Assembly (NCBI RefSeq): GCF_900112645.1
Contig: NZ_FOMO01000002.1
Span: 1-57,407 of the forward strand
Source: Phytopseudomonas straminea
GTDB lineage: Bacteria > Pseudomonadota > Gammaproteobacteria > Pseudomonadales > Pseudomonadaceae
Reading direction: 5' to 3'
DNA length: 57,407 nt
Shown: in pieces, positions 18,175 through 27,249 of the stretch
How positions within the stretch are numbered: the stretch's first letter is position 1
How the letters are laid out: the number at the start of each line of letters is the position of its first letter
Notes under the pieces: generated by a model
Told to the model about the DNA's origin: nothing
Seen by the model: the letters and a program-made list of their open reading frames with translations, nothing else
Databases searched by the model: none
Translations under genes and position numbers: made by a program

Positions 18175-19704
18175 TCAATGCCCGCCACCCGACTCCGCCG
18201 CGCCCTTGGCCGAGAACGGTGGTTTGGCCAGGTAGATGATCAGGATCAGGCCGAAGAACAGCCAGCCCATCAGGGTGAAGTAGTCCACCGTGGAGAGCAT
18301 GTAGGCCTGGCTTTCCACCACCCGGTCGATCTGCAGGTAGGCCGATTGCGAGGCGCCGCCGAGCTGTTCCAGGTACTGGTGGGTGGCCGGGTCATAAGCC
18401 GTGACGTGCTCGGTCAGCTGGGCGTGATGGTAGATCTCCCGGCGGTGCCAGATCCAGGTGGTCAGCGACGAGGCGAAGCTGCCGCCCAGCACGCGCAGGA
18501 AGGTGGCCAGGCCCGAGCCGTCGGCGATGTCCTTGGGTGGCAGGCTGGAGAGCAGGATGCTGGTGGTCGGCATGAAGAACAGCGCGATCCCCAGGCCCAT
18601 GAACACCTGCACCTCGGCGATGTGCCGATAATCCACCTCGGTGTTGAACGAGGCGCGCATGAAGCACGAGGCGCCGATCACCAAGAACGAGCCGCCGGCC
18701 AGCAGGCGCAGGTCGAACTTGTGGGCGTACTTGCCCACCAGTGGCGACAGGAACAGCGGCAGGATGCCGATCGGTGCCGCTGCCAGCCCGGCCCAGATCG
18801 GCGTGTAGCCCAGCTGGGTCTGCAGCCATTGGGGCAGCAGCAGGTTGATGCCGAAGAAGCCCGAGTAGCCGAGCACCAGGGCCAGGGTACCGAAGGTGAA
18901 GTTGCGGTACATGAACAGGCGCAGGTTAATGATCGGGTGCTTGTCGGTCAGCTCCCAGATCACCAGCGCGATCAGCGACACCACCGAAATCGCGGTGCCG
19001 ATCTGGATGAAGGTCGACTCGAACCAGTCCAGGTCGTTGCCCTTGTCGAGCACCACCTGCAGCACGCCGACGCCGAGCACCAGCAGCATCAGCCCGACGT
19101 AGTCGATGGGCTGGTGCTCGGTGGTTTCCGGGCGGTTGCGCATCTGCGCCCAGACCACCAGGGTGGCGAGAATGCCGATCGGTACGTTGATGAAGAAGAT
19201 CCACGGCCAGCTGTAGCTGTCGGTGATCCAGCCACCGGCGATCGGCCCGATGATCGGCGCCACCACCGTGACCATCGCCAGCAACGCCAGGGCCATGCCC
19301 CGTTTGGCGCTGGGAAAGATCGCCAGCAGCAACGTCTGCGCCATCGGGTACAGCGGCCCGGCGACCAGCCCCTGCAGGGCACGGAACACCACCAGCTCAG
19401 GCATCGAGCGGGCGATGCCGCACAGGAACGAGGTGATCACGAACAGCACCACCGCGGCGAGGAACAGTTTCACCTCGCCGAAGCGCCGCGCCAGCCAGCC
19501 GGTCAGCGGCAAGGCGATGGCGTTGCATACGGCGAACGAGGTGATCACCCAGGTGCCCTGCTCCGAACTGACACCCAGGTTGCCGGAGATGGTCGGCAGG
19601 GCGACGTTGGCGATGGTGGTGTCGAGCACCTGCATGAAGGTCGCCAGGGAGATGCCGATGGTGGCCAGCAGCATGCTGGCCGGGCGGAAATTGGCGTCGC
19701 TCAT
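18175..19704 (-). CDS. emrB: EmrB/QacA-type MFS drug exporter (DHA2, 14 TM)
   Basis: A 509-residue proton-driven exporter of the DHA2 family. TFMQVLDTTIANVALPTISG is the family's motif D1 region, GWLARRFGEVKLF is motif A, and ALQGLVAGPLYPMAQTLLL and PIIGPIAGGWITD form motif C. Fourteen hydrophobic segments fit. It works in the inner membrane with the EmrA adaptor and the outer-membrane factor encoded just upstream, a complete tripartite pump under MarR control. The start lies 1 base after the emrA stop. Substrates are likely hydrophobic or organic-acid compounds, by family, but are not shown here. Confidence 0.92.
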   Translation of the reverse strand: MSDANFRPASMLLATIGISLATFMQVLDTTIANVALPTISGNLGVSSEQGTWVITSFAVCNAIALPLTGWLARRFGEVKLFLAAVVLFVITSFLCGIARSMPELVVFRALQGLVAGPLYPMAQTLLLAIFPSAKRGMALALLAMVTVVAPIIGPIAGGWITDSYSWPWIFFINVPIGILATLVVWAQMRNRPETTEHQPIDYVGLMLLVLGVGVLQVVLDKGNDLDWFESTFIQIGTAISVVSLIALVIWELTDKHPIINLRLFMYRNFTFGTLALVLGYSGFFGINLLLPQWLQTQLGYTPIWAGLAAAPIGILPLFLSPLVGKYAHKFDLRLLAGGSFLVIGASCFMRASFNTEVDYRHIAEVQVFMGLGIALFFMPTTSILLSSLPPKDIADGSGLATFLRVLGGSFASSLTTWIWHRREIYHHAQLTEHVTAYDPATHQYLEQLGGASQSAYLQIDRVVESQAYMLSTVDYFTLMGWLFFGLILIIYLAKPPFSAKGAAESGGGH

Positions 19705-19705
19705 G

Positions 19706-20899
19706 TCAGCCCTGCTTCGCCGGCGTGGCGTTGGCGCTCTGCGGGCCGTTGTCGTGGATGATGCGCTCGATCAGCACGTCGGCCTGGCCCAGCGGGGCGT
19801 CGTACACCGCGGTGCTGAAGCGCGCGTCCTTGGGCATCTGGTTGGTCAGCTGGGCGCCGCTCTGGTCATGCAGGTCGACGGTCACCGTGGTGGACAGGCC
19901 GATGCGCAGCGGGTGCTTGTCCAGCGCCTCGTCTTCCAGGCGGATGCGCACCGGCAGGCGCTGCACGATCTTGATCCAGTTGCCGCTGGCGTTCTGCGCC
20001 GGAAGCAGCGAGAAGGCGCTGCCGGTACCGACGCCAAGGCTTTCCACGTGGCCCTGGTAGGTTACGTCATCGCCGTACAGGTCGGCCTCGACGGTCACCG
20101 GCTGGCCGATGCGCATCTCGCGCAGCTGGGTTTCCTTGAAGTTGGCGTCGATCCACACCTCATGCAGGGGTACCACGGCCATCAGCGCGGTACCGGGCTG
20201 GATGCGTGCCCCCAGCTGCACGGAACGGCGCGCCACGTAGCCGCTGACCGGCGCCACTAGGGTGCTGCGGGCGTTGTTGAGGAACGCCTGACGCAGCTGC
20301 GCGGCGGCGCTCTTCACGTCCGGGTGTGAGGCGATCACGGTGTCGTCGACCAGTGCCTGGTTGGTGTCGAGTTGCTGCTGGGCAGAGGTCAGGGCGCTCT
20401 GTGCGCTGTTCAGGGTGTCCTGGGCATGGGCCAGCTCTTCACGGGAGATCGCGCCCTTGCCAGCCAGCGTCACGCGGCGCTGGTAGTCGGCCTTGGCACG
20501 CTGCACGTCGATCTTGCGAGAGGCCACCTGGGCCTTGTAGCTGTCGACGTTGCTGTACAACCCGCGCACCTGGCGCACGGTACGCGCCAGGTTGGCCTCG
20601 GCGCTCTGCTGGGCCACTTCAGTATCGGCCGGGTCGAGCCAGACCAGGGGCTGGCCGGCTTCGACATAGTCACCGTCATCCACGGCGATACGGGTGACAG
20701 TGCCGGTGATCTGCGGGGTGATCTGCACCAGGTTGCCACCGACGTAGGCGTCGTCGGTTTCTTCATAGAAGCGCCCGTACAGCTCGTGGTAGGCGAAGAT
20801 GGCCGCGCTGACCAGAACAACGATAAGGCCCAGGCCCAGCAACAGACGTTTGCGCTTGCCCGAATTCGGGTTGGCGGAGGTGGCTTGAGAGTCGGTCAT
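19706..20899 (-). CDS. emrA: EmrA-type membrane fusion protein (HlyD family)
   Basis: Periplasmic adaptor of 397 residues. A short cytoplasmic head, one membrane anchor (LLLGLGLIVVLVSAAIFAYHEL, about residues 19-40) and the biotinyl-lipoyl region YEETDDAYVGGNLVQITPQITGTV are followed by a long coiled coil (residues about 90-190, AKADYQRRVTLAGKGAISREELAHAQ) and beta-barrel segments ending near VTVDLHDQSG. It links EmrB to the outer-membrane factor. It lies 9 bases after the outer-membrane gene. The family assignment is secure; the drug range is not. Confidence 0.93.
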   Translation of the reverse strand: MTDSQATSANPNSGKRKRLLLGLGLIVVLVSAAIFAYHELYGRFYEETDDAYVGGNLVQITPQITGTVTRIAVDDGDYVEAGQPLVWLDPADTEVAQQSAEANLARTVRQVRGLYSNVDSYKAQVASRKIDVQRAKADYQRRVTLAGKGAISREELAHAQDTLNSAQSALTSAQQQLDTNQALVDDTVIASHPDVKSAAAQLRQAFLNNARSTLVAPVSGYVARRSVQLGARIQPGTALMAVVPLHEVWIDANFKETQLREMRIGQPVTVEADLYGDDVTYQGHVESLGVGTGSAFSLLPAQNASGNWIKIVQRLPVRIRLEDEALDKHPLRIGLSTTVTVDLHDQSGAQLTNQMPKDARFSTAVYDAPLGQADVLIERIIHDNGPQSANATPAKQG

Positions 20900-20908
20900 G
20901 GCGAGTAC

Positions 20909-22357
20909 TCAGCGTGCGGAAGTGGATGATTGAGCAGGCGCTTCGAAGCCGCCGCCCAGGGCCTGCATCAGCAGCACCGAGGCGTCGATACGCTCGGCAC
21001 GCAGGCTGGCCAGTTGTCGTTCGTTCTGCAGCAGCTGTTGCTCGACGCTCAGCGCGTCGAGGTAATTGCCGATGCCATCGGCGTAGCGCTGCATGGCGAT
21101 GTCGTAAGAGCTGCGGGCGATGTCACGGGCCCGTTGCTGCTGGGCGATCTGCTGCTCCAGAGAGCGAATGCGGTTGATGCCGTCAGCGATATCGCCCAGC
21201 GCACCGACCAGGGTCTGGTTGTACTGGGCCACGGCTACGTCGTAGTCGGCGTTACGCCCGGCCAGCGCGGCGCGGCGCGCGCCACCGTCGAAGATTGGCA
21301 GGCTAAGCGCCGGGCCAATATTGAAGAAACGGCTAGCGCCACCGAAAACGGCGTCCCCTAGCAGTGACTTGCTGCCGGCCGCCACACTCAGGTTGAGGTT
21401 GGGATAGAAGTCGGCTTTGCTGGCGGCGATGTCCTTGGTGGCCGCTTCGACGCGCCAGCGCGCGGCGACCAGATCTGGGCGACGGCCGAGCAGTTCGGCG
21501 GGCACGTTGGCCGGCAGGCTCATGGCATCCGGGGCAATCAGCTGCGGACGCGGTAGCGTGTCCCCACGATCCGGGCCCTGGCCAAGCATCACTGCCAGAC
21601 GAATGCGCGCGCTGTCGACCGTTTGATTGGCGGCGGTCAGGCTGGCTTCGGCGGCGGCTTCCAGGCTCTGAGTCTGCTGCAGTTGGTATTCGCTATCCAG
21701 GCCCGCATCGACCCGACTGCGCGCCAGATCGAGCATGTCGCGGCTGCGTTTGAGGTCCTGCTCGGCCAGATCACGGGTGGCGTAGGCCAGACCGAGGTCG
21801 TTGTAGGCGCGGGTCACTTCGGCGGCCAAGGTCAGGCGCGCGCCCTGCTGGTCCACCTCGCCGGCACGGGCACGGCCCAGGGCCGCTTCCCAGGCGGCAC
21901 GATCACCGCCCCACAAGTCGAAGTGATAGCCACCTTCCAGCGACAGGCTACGCAAGGTGCTATAGCGCCGCCCCTGCCCGCTGGGGTCGTCGACCCGTGC
22001 CAGGCGCGAGCGGGTGACGCCGGCATTGGCATCCAAGGTCGGCTGGCGTTGCGCATCGGCGGCCAGCACGGCGGCATTGGCCTGGCGCGCACGGGCATCG
22101 GCGACCTGTAGGTCCGGATTGCTGCGCAGGGCTTCTTCGATCAGCGCATTGAGCTGTGGATCGCCCAGGCGGTTCCACCAGTCGCTGGCCGGCCAAGCCG
22201 CCGTCGACAGGTTGCCCGTGAAGGTATGTCCTTGCAGGCTGGCGGCGTCGAGGGTGTGGCCTTCGGTGTGCAGGCCGTCCTGGGAGGCACAGGCAGCCAG
22301 CAACAAGGCGCTGAAAAGCAGGGATAAAGGCGTACGCAACGGCATGGTGTTCATCAT
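20909..22357 (-). CDS. Efflux outer-membrane lipoprotein, NodT/OprM family
   Basis: A 482-residue TolC-like outer-membrane factor. The signal peptide ends in the lipobox LLAAC (Cys at residue 23), so it is lipid-anchored. ASDWWNRLGDPQLNALIEEALRSNPDLQVADARARQA is the classic start of the OprM/NodT fold and a second repeat follows after RRPDLVAARWRVEAATKDI. The start overlaps the marR stop by 4 bases (ATGA), tying pump expression to the regulator. It completes the EmrAB-type pump; the gene order marR, OM factor, emrA, emrB is common in pseudomonads. Confidence 0.92.
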   Translation of the reverse strand: MMNTMPLRTPLSLLFSALLLAACASQDGLHTEGHTLDAASLQGHTFTGNLSTAAWPASDWWNRLGDPQLNALIEEALRSNPDLQVADARARQANAAVLAADAQRQPTLDANAGVTRSRLARVDDPSGQGRRYSTLRSLSLEGGYHFDLWGGDRAAWEAALGRARAGEVDQQGARLTLAAEVTRAYNDLGLAYATRDLAEQDLKRSRDMLDLARSRVDAGLDSEYQLQQTQSLEAAAEASLTAANQTVDSARIRLAVMLGQGPDRGDTLPRPQLIAPDAMSLPANVPAELLGRRPDLVAARWRVEAATKDIAASKADFYPNLNLSVAAGSKSLLGDAVFGGASRFFNIGPALSLPIFDGGARRAALAGRNADYDVAVAQYNQTLVGALGDIADGINRIRSLEQQIAQQQRARDIARSSYDIAMQRYADGIGNYLDALSVEQQLLQNERQLASLRAERIDASVLLMQALGGGFEAPAQSSTSAR

Positions 22358-22821
22358 TCTCCTGGCAGCTCTGGCAAGGCGTCGGCGGCCATCAGCATCT
22401 TTTTCATCAGGCGTTGGAATTCGTCGAGTTCGGCGCGGGTCAGGCAGCCGGTCAGCTCGTTGGTGGCGTCGGCGGCGATCTGCGGCACTCGCACGCCCAG
22501 GGCTTCGCCGACTTCAGTCAACGTGAGGCGAACTTGGCGGCGGTCTTCATGGCTGCGCTCGCGGGTGAGCAGACCTTTCTGCTCCAGGCGGTCGAGCATG
22601 CGGGTCATCGCCCCGCTGTCGAGGCTGAGCAGCCTCACCAGATCGGCGGGCGTGCTGACCCGACTTTGGCTGATCAACAGCACCACCTTGAATTGCGCGG
22701 CGGTTACGCCGTGATCCACCAGGTGGCGTTCCAGCAGGCGATCCTTGAGCTGATTGGTCAGCGCGATCAGGTGGCCGGGTGAGTGCTGCAGCGAAAAATG
22801 TTCGCGGTCGAAATGCGGCAT
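22354..22821 (-). CDS. MarR-family transcriptional regulator of the efflux operon
   Basis: A 155-residue winged-helix repressor. FKVVLLISQSRVSTPADLVRLLSLDSGAMTRMLDRLEQKGLLTRERSHEDRRQVRLTLTEVG contains the recognition helix and the DxR wing motif (SHEDRRQVRL) of MarR/EmrR proteins. Ligand binding by the pump's own substrates would release it from its operator. I place the start at the ATG at 22821, which has AGGT about 11 bases upstream; a TTG two codons earlier is possible. Palindromes at 22832-22843, 22862-22873 and 22885-22899, right before the gene, are plausible autoregulatory sites. Confidence 0.92.
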   Translation of the reverse strand: MPHFDREHFSLQHSPGHLIALTNQLKDRLLERHLVDHGVTAAQFKVVLLISQSRVSTPADLVRLLSLDSGAMTRMLDRLEQKGLLTRERSHEDRRQVRLTLTEVGEALGVRVPQIAADATNELTGCLTRAELDEFQRLMKKMLMAADALPELPGE

Positions 22822-22831
22822 CGGCAATTAC

Positions 22832-22873
22832 CTGCCCAGGCAGTGAATGCCATGCAGGTTACTGCCCAGGCAG
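22832..22873. promoter_or_regulatory. Paired operator-like repeats before marR
   Basis: CTGCCCAGGCAG, with 5-bp inverted arms, occurs twice (22832-22843 and 22862-22873), exactly 30 bases apart, about three helical turns. The preceding bases TTAC are also shared. This is a likely binding site for the adjacent MarR protein or a second regulator. Confidence 0.55.
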
Positions 22874-22884
22874 CGATCAGCCCA

Positions 22885-22899
22885 ATTACATTTTGTAAT
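22885..22899. promoter_or_regulatory. AT-rich palindrome ATTACATTTTGTAAT before marR
   Basis: Perfect 5-bp arms ATTAC and GTAAT flank a 5-base centre, the shape of MarR/EmrR operators. It lies 64 bases upstream of the marR ATG, close to where the promoter should be. Confidence 0.6.
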
Positions 22900-22984
22900 A
22901 CTCGACATTAACGACAGACATACTTTGAAATAATCAGCGGTAGGAGACTGACTCTCGGGTATGGGGCGGGTTCAGGGGATTTAT

Positions 22985-23083
22985 GTAGCCGAGGGTTGAG
23001 CGCGAGATCGTTCCCGGGTTTCGCAGGCTCAACCCGACTATGGTCGGTAACCTGGCGTCGAGCGAAGCGACACCCGGGGTTAC
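22985..23083. repeat. Dispersed GTTGAGCGAAGCGA repeat cluster, copy 2
   Basis: Two related units: 22985-23040 (GTAGCCGAGGGTTGAGCGCG onward) and 23047-23083 (GTAACCTGGCGTCGAGCGAA through GGGGTTAC). The second has inverted GTAACC/GGTTAC ends. It fills the gap between the nitroreductase gene and the marR control region. Confidence 0.6.
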
Positions 23084-23108
23084 TTCAGTTCTGGTCGCTC
23101 TTCCCTGC

Positions 23109-23777
23109 TCACTCCAGAAAAGTGCAGAACGCTTCCAGCGGCAGCCGTTCGCTGACCAGTCGATTGACCGGCGCTTCGGTGTCGGAATAGCCCACGGCAA
23201 TGGCGCAGTGCAGCATGCGTTCGGCCGGGAGCTGCAGAAACTCTTCGACGCTGCGGTGATAACGCGCCCAGCAGGCCTGCGGGCAGCTGTCCAGGCCGTG
23301 CTCTTTGAGCAGCAGCATCAGACTCTGTTGGTACATGCCAAGATCGGCCCACTGCCCTGGCCCCATGCAACGGTCGACCGAGAAGAACAACGCACAGGGC
23401 GCCTCGAAAAAACGGAAGTTGCGGGCGAACCAGGCCAGGCGTGCGGGTTTGTCTTCGCGGCCGATGCCCAACAGCCCATACATCTGCTCGCCCACCTCGA
23501 ATCGCGAGGTGCGGTAAGGCTCCTGCAGGGGCTGCGGGTAAACCTGATAATCCGCCGGATCGGGCTCCGGATCGCTCGTCAGCCGCTCGGCGATATGTGC
23601 GACGAAACGCTTCAGCGCATCGCCCTGCAGCATATGAATGCGCCAGGGCTGCAGGTTGCCACTGGAGGGCGCCCGCGCCGCCAGTTCCAACAGCTCGCGC
23701 AGCAAGGCCGGCGGCACTGGCCGGTCGAGAAAGGCGCGAACACTACGACGCTCACGCAAAGCCTGGCTGACCTTCAT
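23109..23777 (-). CDS. Nitroreductase family protein
   Basis: A 222-residue FMN-dependent oxidoreductase. The N-terminal RRSVRAFLDRPVP carries the FMN-binding Arg-Arg-Ser-Val-Arg motif, AARAPSSGNLQPWRIHML is the second FMN contact and GYSDTEAPVNRLVSERLPLE is the C-terminal family signature. It is expected to be a cytoplasmic homodimer reducing nitro or quinone compounds with NAD(P)H. A GAGGAG box precedes the ATG. It is separated from the itaconate cluster by a strong terminator, so it is probably an independent gene. Confidence 0.9.
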   Translation of the reverse strand: MKVSQALRERRSVRAFLDRPVPPALLRELLELAARAPSSGNLQPWRIHMLQGDALKRFVAHIAERLTSDPEPDPADYQVYPQPLQEPYRTSRFEVGEQMYGLLGIGREDKPARLAWFARNFRFFEAPCALFFSVDRCMGPGQWADLGMYQQSLMLLLKEHGLDSCPQACWARYHRSVEEFLQLPAERMLHCAIAVGYSDTEAPVNRLVSERLPLEAFCTFLE

Positions 23778-23804
23778 TGGCGCTCCTCGCTCTCAATCGA
23801 TGCC

Positions 23805-23841
23805 CATCAAAACAAAGGCCGCCTCCCGAGGGAAGCGGCCC
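23805..23841 (-). terminator. Rho-independent terminator after dctP
   Basis: On the minus strand, GGCCGCTTCCC pairs with the following GAGGCGGCC around a TCGG loop, and TTTGTTTT follows. It lies 26 bases past the dctP stop, so transcription of the itaconate operon ends there. Confidence 0.85.
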
Positions 23842-23866
23842 GTGTTTCGACCGATTCAACCTTTCA

Positions 23867-24877
<1,011 letters not shown>

Positions 24878-24999
24878 TCATCTTGTTTTTGTAAGTAGGT
24901 AGTGAACGTGCTGATTGCCTGTTTACAACGCGCCGCAGGGGCGCGGAATTCGTGATTGTGCAAAGCCGCGTTCGGCAGTACCGAACGCGGTCCGAGGGA

Positions 25000-25824
25000 T
25001 CAGCCCGTGCCGCCGGCCCGCGCGACGATGCGCCGGGCGCGCCCGACCACCGGCGCGTCGACCATCTGGCCATCGACCACGAACACACCGTCACCGCCCT
25101 CACCGGCCTGCAGCACCCGGCGCGCCCAGTCGAGTTCCTGTGCCGAGGGCGCCAGGGCCTGGTGCACCACGGCGACCTGGCTGGGGTGGATGCACAGCAG
25201 GCCGCCAAAGCCCATGTCGCGGGCGTCACGGCTGGCGCGGTGGAGGCCGGCCTGATCCTGAATCGCCGGGAACACGCTATCGAGCGGCGCCGCCAGATTG
25301 GCCAGGCGGCTGTGCAGCAGGATTGCGTAGCGGGCCTGATCGAGCAGGCGCTCGGCCGCCGCGGTGCCGCTGTTGAGGCCGAGGTCGAGGCCCAGGTCCA
25401 GGCCGCCGAAAGACAACCGTTCGACGCCTGGTGCCGCGGCGATGGCCGGCAGTTCGTGCAGGCCACGGGCGCTTTCGATGATCGGCCAGACCGGTTTGCC
25501 GGCCTCGCCGACGCGAGCCACTTGCGCGGCACTTTCCACCTTGGGCAGCAACACGCCGATCACCCCGCCATGGCGTTGGCACAGCTCGATATCGGCGGCG
25601 TGGCCGGGGTGTTCAGGGGAATTGATGCGCACCAGCAGGCGCGCCTCCGGGTTACCCGCCAGAAAGCGCTCGAGGTTGTCCCGCGCTTCGACCTTGAGGC
25701 TTTCCTGCACCGCGTCCTCGAGGTCGACGATGACCACGTCGGCGCTGCTGGCGAGGGCCTTGGGGATGCGCTCGGGCCGTGAGGCGGGAACGAAGAGCGC
25801 GGTACGAATGATCTGTCTGGTCAT
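25000..25824 (-). CDS. ccl: (S)-citramalyl-CoA lyase (HpcH/HpaI-CitE family)
   Basis: A 274-residue CitE-like lyase. RTALFVPASRPERIPKALASSADVVIVDLEDAVQES holds the CoA and Mg2+ site with the conserved acidic LED, and RLLVRINSPEH and GFGGLLCIHPSQVAVVHQAL are family hallmarks. In itaconate catabolism it splits citramalyl-CoA to acetyl-CoA and pyruvate. A citrate-lyase-like or malyl-CoA lyase role is the generic alternative, but the flanking CoA-transferase and hydratase genes make citramalyl-CoA the likely substrate. The enzyme is cytoplasmic and Mg-dependent. A 131-base gap with no gene separates it from dctP. Confidence 0.85.
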   Translation of the reverse strand: MTRQIIRTALFVPASRPERIPKALASSADVVIVDLEDAVQESLKVEARDNLERFLAGNPEARLLVRINSPEHPGHAADIELCQRHGGVIGVLLPKVESAAQVARVGEAGKPVWPIIESARGLHELPAIAAAPGVERLSFGGLDLGLDLGLNSGTAAAERLLDQARYAILLHSRLANLAAPLDSVFPAIQDQAGLHRASRDARDMGFGGLLCIHPSQVAVVHQALAPSAQELDWARRVLQAGEGGDGVFVVDGQMVDAPVVGRARRIVARAGGTG

Positions 25825-25925
25825 TGAAGCTGATCCCTGACGTGAATTTGAATGAACAAAGGGAGCTGCTGGGCGATAGCTGGCGGTTGGAAGGCAGAAG
25901 AGGAAATCGGGCGCCGCCGTTTTTT

Positions 25926-25991
25926 GTAGGAGGGGCTTTAGCCCCGAGCTCTTTGCTCGCTAATAAAGCTCGGGGCTAAAGCCCCTCCTAC
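25926..25991. repeat. REP element with 25-bp perfect arms
   Basis: GTAGGAGGGGCTTTAGCCCC continues to GAGCT and is repeated in reverse complement up to 25991, with a 16-base loop. This is a pseudomonad REP doublet between the ccl and ict genes. It could stabilise or attenuate the operon transcript. Confidence 0.9.
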
Positions 25992-26032
25992 GATTTACGC
26001 GACCGTCCGCCTTCACCAAAAACCGACCAACC

Positions 26033-27235
26033 TCAAACCACCCCGCTCACCTTCAATCCTGCTATCTGCGCCTCGCCATAACCCAGCTCGGCGAGCAAGG
26101 CGTCGGTGTGCTCGCCGAGCGCTGGCACGGGGTCCATGCGTGGGGCAAAGGCGCTGTTGCTGCCCGGCGGCAGCAGCGCGGGCAAGCTGCCGGCAGGGCT
26201 GGCGACCTGGCGCCAGCGGTTGCGGGCCTTGAGCTGCGGATGGGCCCAGACGCCGGCCATGTCATTGACGTGGGCATTGGCGATCTGCGCCTGTTCCAGC
26301 CGCTCGATGACTTGCTCGGCACTCAGCGCCGCGAAGGTCTCGACGATGATGCCGCGCAGCACCTCGCGGTTGGCCGAGCGTTTGAAATTGGCTGAAAAAC
26401 GCTCGTCGCCTGCCAGCTCGGGCTGCAACAGCACCCGCTCGCAGAACGCCTGCCACTCCCGTTCGTTCTGCAGGCCGAGCATCACCGTGCCGCCATCACC
26501 GGCAGGGAACGGGCCGTAGGGATAGATGGTCGAGTGGGCGGCCCCGGCACGCGGCGGCGGCGTGGCACCGTCGTACGCGTAATACAGGGGATAACCCATC
26601 CACTCGACCAGGCTCTCGAGCATGCTCACGTCGATGCGGCTGCCCAACCCGGTCTTGCCGCGCAGCAGCAGGGCCGAAAGGATATTGCTATAGGCATACA
26701 TGCCTGCGGCGATATCGGCGATGGAACAACCGGCCTTGGCCAGCTGGTCGTCACCCGCGCCGCCGGTCACCGACAGGAAGCCGCCCTCGCTCTGGATCAG
26801 CAGGTCATAGGCCTTCTTCTTCTCGTAGCTGCCGCCCTCACCGTAGCCGGAAATGTCGCAGACGATCAGCTTCGGGAATCGCGCATGCAACTTGTCGAAC
26901 GACAGCCCCATGCGTGCCGCCGCACCCGGCGCAAGGTTCTGCACCAGCACATCGGCCTTGGCCAGCAGGCTGTCGAGCACGTCGCTGGCATCGCCCTGCT
27001 TGAGGTCCAGGGTCAGGCTTTCCTTGGAGCGGTTGGTCCATACGAAGTGGGAGGCCAGGCCGTTGACGCGTTCGTCGTAGCCGCGGGCGAAGTCGCCGCT
27101 GCCCGGCCGCTCGACCTTGATCACCCGAGCGCCCATGTCGGCGAGTTGGCGGGTGCAGAACGGCGCGGCGATGGCATGTTCCAGGCTGACCACGGTGATG
27201 CCGTCCAGTGGCCGGGGTTGTTGTGCGTTGTTCAT
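26033..27235 (-). CDS. ict: Itaconate CoA-transferase (family III)
   Basis: A 400-residue class III CoA-transferase (CaiB/BaiF family). GITVVSLEHAIAAPFCTRQLADMGARVIKVERPGSGDFAR is the CoA-binding start, and the catalytic Asp is expected in SIADIAAGMYAYSNIL. In the itaconate pathway it moves CoA from succinyl-CoA to itaconate. The start is the ATG at 27235 with GAGG 8 bases upstream; a TTG at 27253 overlaps the preceding stop. The order ccl, ict, mmgE/prpD matches P. aeruginosa PA0883-PA0881 as I remember it. A REP element follows the gene. Confidence 0.85.
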   Translation of the reverse strand: MNNAQQPRPLDGITVVSLEHAIAAPFCTRQLADMGARVIKVERPGSGDFARGYDERVNGLASHFVWTNRSKESLTLDLKQGDASDVLDSLLAKADVLVQNLAPGAAARMGLSFDKLHARFPKLIVCDISGYGEGGSYEKKKAYDLLIQSEGGFLSVTGGAGDDQLAKAGCSIADIAAGMYAYSNILSALLLRGKTGLGSRIDVSMLESLVEWMGYPLYYAYDGATPPPRAGAAHSTIYPYGPFPAGDGGTVMLGLQNEREWQAFCERVLLQPELAGDERFSANFKRSANREVLRGIIVETFAALSAEQVIERLEQAQIANAHVNDMAGVWAHPQLKARNRWRQVASPAGSLPALLPPGSNSAFAPRMDPVPALGEHTDALLAELGYGEAQIAGLKVSGVV

Positions 27236-27249
27236 ATGCGCGTCCTCGG

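Noticed and set aside
18178..19761. A 527-codon open frame on the plus strand opposite emrB
   Set aside because: It is the antisense shadow of emrB: rich in Gln, His, Arg and Gly, with no domain motif, while the minus frame has all EmrB motifs.
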